Assembly (NCBI GenBank): GCA_964035795.1
Contig: OZ038323.1
Location: 5,449,561-5,513,560, forward strand
Direction of reading: 5' to 3'
DNA from: Pterobdella sp. o SKG-2022
Lineage: Eukaryota; Annelida; Clitellata; Hirudinida; Piscicolidae
Length of the DNA stretch: 64,000 nt
Below the pieces are notes generated by a model that ran no database searches, was not told the DNA's origin, and saw only the letters and a program-made list of their open reading frames with translations. Below, one piece after another: positions 54,500-64,000 of this stretch. Numbering within the stretch: position 1 is the first letter of the stretch; each line of letters starts with the position of its first letter. Made by a program: the position numbers and the translations under genes.

Positions 54500-54751
54500 T
54501 TCTTCTTCTTCTTCAGCTGCATTCATCCACCTTCAGGCAGGTGCAGAAAGGGTATGTGTTGCCGTTTTTCGACATTTCTTCTTATAATTCGACATTCCTT
54601 GTTTTTTGAATTTATTACCACAGAATTGACAAATTATTGTTGCTTGAAAGTCAGTGGTGTGTGATAGTCTGATGTGATTCGCTAAACCAGTCTCGTTAAG
54701 GCAGACCTTGTTGCATTGAAGACATTCAAGATCTGTTATAGTCCCTGAGTT

Positions 54752-56264
54752 TTATTTCTTGCGGTCCTTTTTGTCCTTTTCTTTATCTTCTTTGAACTGG
54801 TTTAACGCATTCAACTTAACGTTGACCTCTTTTCGCCATTGGCTTCTGTTTAGGGCTATAGTTCTCCATGATGAAACCAAATTTAGGCTTTTTAGGTCAG
54901 CATTCATAACATCATGCCATCTTTGACGTTGTTTTCCATGAGGTCTTTTACCTTCTTCGAATTTACTGACTAATAATTGTTTTGGAAGACGTGTATTTTC
55001 CATTCTCTCGATATGGCCAAGCCATCTAAGTCGTCTACGCTGGAGTATTGTTTCAACGCGTTCGATGTTTGCACGTCTTCTTAGGACAGTATTTCTTAAT
55101 TTTTCGAAAAGCGACAGACCAAGTATTGTTCGTATGCAGCGATTGATGAAGGTATTTAAGCGTTGAATGTGATGATTAAGTGGGGCCCAGGATTCACATC
55201 CGTATAATAAAATAGGGAGTATCACAGCCTTGAACAGTCGGAATTTTGTACTGTGTTTGATTGCAGGCTGGTACCACACCAGTTTATTTAAGCATCCAAA
55301 AGCTATTGATGCTTTATTGACTCGAGCGTCCACTTCTACGTTTAGTTCTACTTCATCTGTGAGAATAGCTCTCAAATACTTGAATTGTTTCACTTCTTCT
55401 ATGTTTTTCAAAAAATTGTTACTAAGTTTGTTTTGGGAGTTCTTTCTGTTTTGGAAATATTGTCATTTGTTTTTTTTTGTCAATGTTTATTTTCAAACCA
55501 AAACTTTTCAAATTGTTTTCTATTGTGTTCATAAGACATTTCAATTCTTCATAGTTCGTACCGATTATAACCATGTCGTCTGCGTATAGAAGGTGTTGCA
55601 CTGTTGTACGACTATCTAGTTTACATTTGTTGTTCATTAAAAGAGCTTTGATGTTATACATAATTTTTGCTCCAATATTCTTGTGGTTTTCTAATGCTCT
55701 ATTTATAATTGCGTTTAGATATAGATTGAACAATAAAAGAGATAGTATGTCGCCTTGTTTTACTCCTGATCTTATTGGAAATTCTTTGGAAGTTTGGCCT
55801 TCATATCTAACTACTCCTTGAGTTTCTTCATGGAAGGCTTTTATAATGTTTATGATTTTGCTTGGCAGGTTGTATGAATGACGCAAAACCTTCCATAGTG
55901 CATTGCGATTTATGAAATCATATGCTTTGCACAGATCAATGAAGGATAGGTATAGAAGTGTATTATACTCTTTGGCTCTTTGCATTATTATTCGTAAATT
56001 AAATAATTGGTCACTGCAACCCCTTTTTGAGCGAAAGCCACATTGACTTTTGTTTAGCTGGGAGTCCAATACTGGAATAAGCCGGTTTAATATCGTTCTA
56101 CTGATTATTTTGTTTGTGACGCATAAAATAGCGATCCCTCTGTAATTGTTACAATCAGATTTTTGCCCTTTTTTGAATACCGGTATGGTTATTTGATTTT
56201 TCCAGTCTCGTGGTACCGCCTCTTCCTTCAATATTTGATCTGCTAGTGCTTTTATCCAACTCAC
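54752..56264 (-). pseudogene. reverse transcriptase of copy 2
   Basis: Two frames, 55422-56264 and 54752-55411, separated by one frameshift. Motifs: [64 protein letters not shown] with intact YADD, then [16 protein letters not shown] and KQRQRWHDV. Close to copy 1 throughout but clearly diverged, so the copies are not a recent duplication. Confidence 0.87.
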
Positions 56265-56284
56265 CGTTGCTTCTGATGTCAGGG

Positions 56285-57979
56285 TTAAAATTTCCGTGTT
56301 GATTTCGTCAATTCCAGGTGCACTATTTTTTTTTTTTTTAAATGTTTTAGAGCGGTTTCTATTTCTCTTTCTGATATTGGAACTGTCAATTGGTCTAGAT
56401 CATATTGTATATTACTTTTTGGCAGAATGTCGTATGCATCATCGTCGATTTCGGTGTCAATATTTATCAAATTCATAAAGTGTTCATGCCATCTTTGCAA
56501 TTTTTGTGTAGTTGTGACAATTTTTGTTGAACCATCTGAGCTTAATAAATATTGATGCTGATTATGACGGGATTTGCCTATAATTTTTAATGTTTTGAAA
56601 AGAGAACCACCTCTACCAAGTTTCACATTGATTTCGGATGTGTCTTCGGCTTCCTTGGTTTTCTCTTCCCACCACTTAGTTAAGGCTCTGCGACATTCAT
56701 TTTTTGTTTTTTTTTTCACAGTAGTGTATTGGTTTTTGAGTTTTGATGGGATTGATTCACTTTTTTGGAGCAACCGTGTTATTTGAAAATGTAACAAACT
56801 CTTTTTTTTGGTCAAATTCTTTATTTCATCTGTGACCCACTTTTTTTCAAATAGTTTTTTGCTTTTTGGGAGGAAATGCTCTGTGGTTTTTCTTAGAGAA
56901 CTTTCGAAATTTTCCCAGATTTCCTCTACTGTGCCATTTTCATTTTTGGAATACAAATATTTATTCAACTTTTTTATTGTTTCAGGAGATAGACTTGTCT
57001 TGATATTATGAGGATTATATTGACTGACTTTTTTTAGTTTTGTGTTTATATTGACGTCAATTCTTATTTTTGATAACATTGGGTGGTGAGCTGATATGTG
57101 TAAAGAATTTCTATGTGCTCTGGTATCTAGTATAAAGGCTGTAAACTTTTGATTGACCAGGATGTAATCCAACACATGTCTTCCTTCATTTTGGTTTGGA
57201 TGTCTCCAAGACCACTGATGAATTTTTTTATAAGAAAATAATGTGTTTGTGATTACTAAGCCATGGCTGGTGCAAAAGTCCAGAAGCCTTTCACCATTGT
57301 TGTTGCGAGTGTCGGGATTGTGAACTCCATGAAGCCTTGTAGGCTTTACAGCTGGGCCAATTCAAGCATTAAAGTCTCCCAACATAAGCAATAAATCTTT
57401 ATTATTTACTCCTTTTAGAGTGTAAGATAACTGATGATAGAATTCTTCTGAGATTGATGGATCAGTGACATCTGTAGGAGCATAAACAGAAATTATGCTC
57501 AGCCATATTTTTCCTATTTTGAGTCTCATTTTCATCATTCTCTCATTTTTTGGAGTGAAATTTTTGTTTTCCTTCCAGGCAGTTCTTAGGTTGCCTAGAA
57601 GAATTACTGCTGTACCTCTTTGATTAATAGAATTATTATCTGTGGATCCTGAGTACGCAACAGTAGCATCTTCTATGTCTAGAACACCGCACCCAGGCCA
57701 CCGCACTTCAGCTAGCGCCATTGCACAAACTTTATGTTTTTTCATTGTTGTAATGACGTTCAGAAGGCTTGAGTTGAATTTTGTCGGGTTGCCTAAGGTT
57801 CTTACATTCCAGTAACCCACTTTGATCACAGTTTCCCTTTTTTTTCTGTGGATAGACTGTATTTCTTTTACGTTCCGTTCCTGGTGAGTTATCAGCTCTA
57901 CGCAGGTTTGCGGTTTATAATTTCCTCCTCGCTTCTGGGCCATTTTTCGGAAGTTTTTGTAGAAGCAATATTCAGTCAA
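56285..57979 (-). pseudogene. endonuclease and linker of copy 2
   Basis: Frames 57362-57979 and 56285-57175 continue one another. Motifs: VGYWNVRTLG, LAEVRWPG with the catalytic Glu, [17 protein letters not shown] and then a stop, LDYILVNQK. The usual SDH near the end of the domain reads SAHHPM, so Asp is replaced by Ala. With both lesions no endonuclease activity is expected. The long Lys-rich linker (KKLFEKKWVTDEIKNLTKKK and on) is the part deleted in copy 1. Confidence 0.85.
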
Positions 57980-58110
57980 AAAACTAATTGAAAATGATAA
58001 AAAACATTTTTTTTAACTTTTAATAACTTTTTAATGTAAAAATTTTTTTTAAAAACTCAGCGAAAACTTAAAATTATTCGAGCCATTGACGCGCGGGCTG
58101 AACGTAAACA

Positions 58111-59035
<925 letters not shown>

Positions 59036-59369
59036 ATGAATAGATAAAGGCTTGGAATGCTTATTTAAATAAATGACTAAATCGATGATGGGATGAAACA
59101 GACTTGAATAAAGTTCGATAAAAAAATAAAAAGTCCTACTAAATTTAGAAAAAAAATGTTATCTGCGTTTTTTGATACTAATTTATATAAAATAAAAATA
59201 AAAAATAATAATTCTTATGCTTTCTTTTGTTAATATCATTAACCCTGCAGTCATTAAAAGCACAACAAGCTTGATTTTTGGTGCAAAGCTAATGGCAGCG
59301 TTGATGACGTAGTGGCTTGAATAATAAGATGATGGAAAATGGTGGAGGTTTAGGAAATGGTTGTAGCGA

Positions 59370-59773
59370 TTAAGATAGGGTTTGAATGAATGGTGGGGAG
59401 GGTTGGAAGAATGTTTTTTTGAGGTTGAGGTGGTGGTAGTGAGGTTTGGAAGGGTTTTTTGTGGTTGAGATGGGGTGAATAGGAGTTGGTATGCATGTTG
59501 TGATAGTGGCAGCGGTTATAAAATTTTGTATTTTTGTAGAAACAAAGGATGATGAATGTTGGGATGAAGGTAGGTTGTAACGTTGAATAGAAACGCAATA
59601 CAAGGATGGTGAGTGGGTTGAGATGATGATGATGAAAGTGATCATGGGATAAAGTATGAGGTGGTTAGCATTCATATGAAAGGGACATAATTTAAAGTTA
59701 TGGCGAGGAATTTGATTACGTTTATAACGAGGAATCAAAGAAAACCCACTCCAGTCTTCCTTAATGATGATAG
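59370..59773 (-). CDS. possible terminal exon of an unrecognised gene
   Basis: After a possible acceptor (TTTAAG) the frame reads IIIKEDWSGFSLIPRYKRNQ, continues through a Ser/Thr/Pro/His-rich stretch and stops at 59370, staying open for about 134 codons. Composition resembles that of the unknown exon at 25536-25962, but no similarity is evident. No family recognised; it could be a chance frame across T-poor sequence. Confidence 0.25.
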
Positions 59774-62700
59774 CTTAAACCATAAATGAGAGTATATATA
59801 ATCAAATGAACGATGAGTATATGGAAAATACCAGTAAAGTGGAGAGAATGTACTATAAATGGATGAATGATATATTTAAGAAAAATTTGATTATGCTATG
59901 GATAAATAAAAGAAAATGTGATTAAGTGAGGTATAAATATGAATAAAAATTTCATTACAACAGTTTTTATGTTAATTTAAAAGCTGCAAAAATTATCGAA
60001 AAAGTATCAGTGCCAAATTTATTGATAAACTCGAGATAAATGGCAAAAAGAATAGAAAGAATAAGTCGAGATTTGATGACAAATGGTACTATGTAGCGAA
60101 AAATGCCAAAGCACCTCCAGTTTTATTTCTACAGGCTAACTTTTTGATTAATAGCGCTTCACTGTTATTTTTTTGTAATTTACGTTCCAATTTAGAGAAT
60201 GATGATTGGAAGTCATTATTTCTGCGTGGTTTGAGGTCTTTTCAAAAATATTTGGTTGTTTTAAAATAAAAAATTTGAAGTTTTTATGCCTTGCTGTGTT
60301 TTTAATTTAAGTTGAAAAATTTTTAAAGCGTTTAGTTTTGTTCAAAAGTTTATGTAGAGTTTAATTTTGTTAAGGGTTTTCTAGTTGCATGAAATTGAAG
60401 TGAAACCTTTTGAAAGAAAGATGTGTCAAAAGAAATGTGCGTCTGTGCGTGCTTGTTTGCATGTGTGTGCGTGTCTGAGTGGGTGTATGTGTGTTTATAA
60501 ACCCATATATCTATGCAATTTATATTTGTATAACCGTACGTGCATTTATACCTCACAAGCACAAATTTGAGCATTTTGAACCAAATTTCTTGAAATTTGA
60601 TTGAAAATAACGGAAATAAATTGTATAAAAGGATTTACTTTTGCAAAAATTTGAAGCAAAATAAATGTGCAAAAATCTCTTGGAAAAGTTTCTGTGGAAT
60701 GCAATTTACTTTGAAAAAATAAAAAATGGCCATATTAATTTCAATTTTCTTTTCGTTTCACACTATATTTTCACTAATAATTTTTAAATTCATTAAACTT
60801 ACATAAACTCCCATGTATTAAACAAGTAACAAAAGATGCGTTTATGTAGCCAACAACTTTACCTTACACCACTACCCTCTTACCATCACCCTCCTCCCAC
60901 CATCACCCTTCTACCACCACATCATCAGAACTTCCCATAAGGACACGTGATTAGAAAGATAAATTTAATCTAATATTAATTGCAACTGTTCATATATGAA
61001 TGCAATTGAAAATATTACACTAATGTGGTATATATAATTTATCATGTTAATTCTAGCCATTTTGATTTTTAAAATATTTTTGGGTCGATTATTTGGGTTT
61101 TAGCAAAATACTACCATCATTTTTTTTGATATTATTTTTTTTGTTCATATTTTTAGTGTTATTTTGTTAAATTTTTGATTTTTTTTATAATTTTTATTAT
61201 TTTTTATAACGCTTTTCTTATTGTTTAGTTTTAATTTTTACCCTCATCGAATCTAGCTTGGACATGTACATTTCTAATGCTTCTTTTACGAAATTCATAA
61301 TTTCGTGTTTTCACCATTATTTATATTGTTATTATTATTATTTTAATTATTGTTTCTTTTTTATTTTTGTTCGTTATTTTCACTTATATTTTTTTTATCG
61401 TTGCTTTCTTTTAGCCCTATTCATTGCCACTACTATTACTTCACATTCCTCTTTTTCCACTTGAGTTAAAACAAGAAATATTCAAGATAAGATACTCTCA
61501 AATTTTCTTGAAATATCAATTCTAAACTTAGAATTAATTTCTTCAACATTTTTTGCACTGTTGTTATTTTTTATTTCTTTCTTAACAAAACCCATATCTT
61601 GAAAGAATATGGGTTCTTCTTTTTTCTCTTCAAATTAAACTTAATACTTTGAAAATATTCAACCTAAACACTTGAATTTTTTAGCTATTATATTAATAAT
61701 TCTTCCAAAAAATCTAAATCTTCACCAATCACACCAATAACCGCCTAAACACTTTGAAATGTCCCAATTTATACAAATAACTACACCCCCATCCTACCTC
61801 CCAAATAAATCACCCAAAAACCCACCAAATACATTAATGTTCTCACTATCCTCTTTTCTATTTGTTTTATAACGACGCGTGGTATGGTGGTCTGTCTGGT
61901 GGAGATAAACATGTGCAATACATAAGGTATCCATCACCTTCTAGTGCTTGTGGTACCACTTATACTGCTGTTTGCATTATACAATATTACTGTTGCATTT
62001 AATATAAGGTTTATGTGTTAGTATCAGTGTTTTGTTACTATTACTATGGAGCTAATAATACCGTTATTGTGTTTCAATATTAGTACATATACCAAGGTTG
62101 TTTTCATTATTTTGTACTTATATTGTTGTTATATATTGATATTAAATCCATAAATAGATTTAATAGTAGAAATCTGTTTTGATATCACTATTTTTAAACA
62201 TTTTTTCACGGTTAAGTGTTCACTTTGTGACTATTTGGCTTTGATAAAAGTATAGACCCTAATATAATTTTTTTTAGCTGAAGAAAGAAAAAAGTTTTTA
62301 ACGCCAAAGTTTTCTGTCAACTCATCAGTTGGGAATGTTACATTCTTGACGAAAAGCTTCGTGCTTCAAAATATAAGCTATGAGAGTTTAACAATTGTGT
62401 TAAAAGATTATAATTAAAAAGAATGTAAGGGAGTTATGATTTTATAAACAAATAATTGATACAACGGTTAGGAAGCCAACAAGCAAATGAGGAACAAATG
62501 AAATAAATAAAACAAGATGAACATGGATTGTGAAGAAGCAGGATATCCTGTGAAAACCGTAAGAAAAACAAACAAAATTTTTTTACAATACAAACAAAAT
62601 GGAAATATAATTAAAAAGAACAAATAAAAGTGAACTTATTATGACAGAAGTCCTATAAGGAATTTGAGGCACTAGAGGGCAAGCTCCAATGAGCCCATAC

Positions 62701-63245
62701 TAAATAAATAATTATTCTACTTTTAAAAATTAATTATAATAAAAAAAACTGTTTTCGTTTGATTTTTTCGTTGTTTTTGGTGATAAGAAAAGAATTCTAC
62801 TAGAAATATTAAGAGCGATATTTTGAATTGTGAGTTTTTAATGATATTGTATACTACGTGGTATTGTTGTATGCATGTCCATAAGACGCGTGTAAATTCG
62901 TAAATAACACATCTTTCCGGGATCCAGGATTTAATAATGATAATAATAATATTTCTTATTTTGAAATAACTAAAAATTTCACGATTTATGGTTGAAAAAA
63001 AGTGTGATATAATTAAAAATAGAGTTTAAAAAGATAAAAATAGCAGCTCATGAATATTAATAAGGAACTTTTGCTCGATTTAATCACGATGTGCCTTTAT
63101 TCCTGGAAGCGAGAGACGTTTCTAGAAGCTTAAAATTAGAAAATTTTTTTCTGCTGTTTTTTTATGTTTATTATTGCTGGTATTATTGTTATTGTTGCTT
63201 TATAAATTTTTTTCATCAATGTGTTTAGTGCTGTTTATGAGGCTG
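59774..63245. other. AT-rich region without recognised genes
   Basis: Contains a diverged relative of the foldback-element centre at about 62325-62372 (minus orientation, GAAGCTTTTCGT then ACATTC) but no convincing exon or RNA gene. Confidence 0.4.
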
Positions 63246-63352
63246 TTGGTGTCATTGTTTTTATTATTGTTTTTATTATTGTTTTTATTATTGTTTTTAT
63301 TATTGTTTTTATTATTGTTTTTATTATTGTTTTTATTATTGTTTCTAAAGTT
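63246..63352 (+). repeat. 12-bp tandem repeat TTTTTATTATTG
   Basis: About nine consecutive copies. The VFII and FLLL periodic frames come from it. Confidence 0.95.
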
Positions 63353-64000
63353 TTTTTTGTCATTTTTTTTGTTGCCGTTTTTAAGATGATTATGATTGGT
63401 GCTAGTATAGTTGTTTTTTTTGTTTTATTCATTGTTTTAGAATTTTTATTATGATATTTTTTTTTATTTTATTATAAATTCATCACTTGATTAATAATGA
63501 GAACCAAAATCTGAATACTATTTTTTCTCTCCATTTTTCGTCTTTTCTTGAATGCAACGATATTAAGCAATTCTGTTAATGGCAAAAATATGAAATAAAA
63601 ATAATATAAGCACATAAATAAATGGAAATGCCTACAAAATAAAGAAAAAAAAAATAATAAAAAAACAAAACAAAACAAAAAATAAAAAGATAATAAAAAG
63701 GAAATAAAATATCATTAAATTACGTTATGAACGGCAGTCTTTATTTCTGATCCCTCCTTCTTTTATTTCCCTTTTATTTTCAGTTTTATTTATTTATCAA
63801 CATTATTATAATTATTTATTTTTACTATTTAATCTTTTTTGTTAAATACTCATCATTATTATTATTCTTATCATTATTCTAAATGTTGTTTTCTGAACAA
63901 ACTCATATTTGAAGCGTAACTACTCTGATCATCATTGAACCAGTTACCACTTTTAATTATCATGGTTCTCATACTACAACAAATAGAGTAACACCATGTG
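63353..64000. other. low-complexity right end
   Basis: A/T-only and AAT/ATT-type runs; nothing recognisable. Confidence 0.5.

Larger units (their letters stand above)
54500..58110 (-). mobile_element. non-LTR retrotransposon of the (TCTA)n family, copy 2
   Basis: On the minus strand: 5' terminus TGTTTACGTTCAGCCCGCGC directly after (TCTA)n; short 5' UTR; endonuclease from 57979; linker; RT; zinc fingers at about 54600-54720; 3' end GGTGGATGAATGCAGC, a GAA-type tail, then (TCTA)n. At about 3.6 kb it looks full length. The endonuclease frame has an in-frame TGA in the GDFNA motif (position 57360), probably a CGA-to-TGA change. Frameshifts occur in an A run near 56275 and near 55415, and the zinc-finger part is separated by a TAA at 54752. 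No host gene surrounds it. Confidence 0.92.

Noticed and set aside
62300..62380. Hammerhead ribozyme core on the minus strand (CTGATGAG then GAAA)
   Set aside because: Between CTGATGA and GAAA the sequence cannot form a proper stem II with a C before GAAA, and no matching outer stems are visible.

Overview
The window looks like nuclear DNA of an invertebrate animal. It is very AT-rich, full of di-, tri- and tetranucleotide microsatellites, and carries intron-containing genes for metazoan proteins: an exocyst subunit, basigin, Rap1GAP, a Rab GTPase, a rhodopsin-type receptor and eIF4E. Introns run from about 100 bases to several kb. Non-LTR retrotransposons are common. No mitochondrial, bacterial or viral genes were seen. 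A spiralian is my guess; I could not name a phylum. Gene models were built by hand by joining reading frames across GT/AG splice sites and checking that intron phases agree, so exon ends are predictions.

Layout, left to right. 668-811: one exon of a PLAC8-type Cys-rich protein. 3263-6501 (-): complete EXOC4/Sec8, six exons, all introns phase 0. 6738-11556 (+): basigin/neuroplastin-like Ig protein, head to head with EXOC4. 11977-20798 (-): Rap1GAP-like GTPase-activating protein, with introns full of trinucleotide repeats. 22550-25050 (+): decayed non-LTR retrotransposon. 25536-28892 (-): last two exons of an unrecognised gene. 30551-31040: 245-bp tandem duplication. 31094-32217 (-): PPP1R11 (PP1 inhibitor-3). 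32471-33663 (+): small secreted DM13-domain protein. 34774-39595 (-): Rab39-like GTPase; its third intron holds a 3.1-kb non-LTR element inside a (TCTA)n array. 40083-43350 (+): class A GPCR with a degenerate DRY motif. 45606-49025 (-): acidic, KE-rich protein with two EF-hands, its first intron invaded by a (TG)n-flanked retroelement fragment. 49851-52837 (+): eIF4E. 54500-58110 (-): second full-length copy of the (TCTA)n-associated non-LTR element, followed by about 0.9 kb of nearly pure (GATA)n. 59036-64000: mostly low-complexity sequence.

Two themes stand out. First, four head-to-head gene pairs (EXOC4/basigin, PPP1R11/DM13, RAB39/GPCR, EF-hand/eIF4E) have ATG-to-ATG gaps of about 240-830 bp, which suggests shared promoters. 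Second, a non-LTR retrotransposon family whose copies start and stop exactly at microsatellite arrays. Two near-full-length copies share the same 5' terminus abutting (TCTA)n on the coding strand, and a third fragment with the same 3' terminus sits in (TG)n. This is the best candidate here for an undescribed system: a retrotransposon that targets simple repeats.
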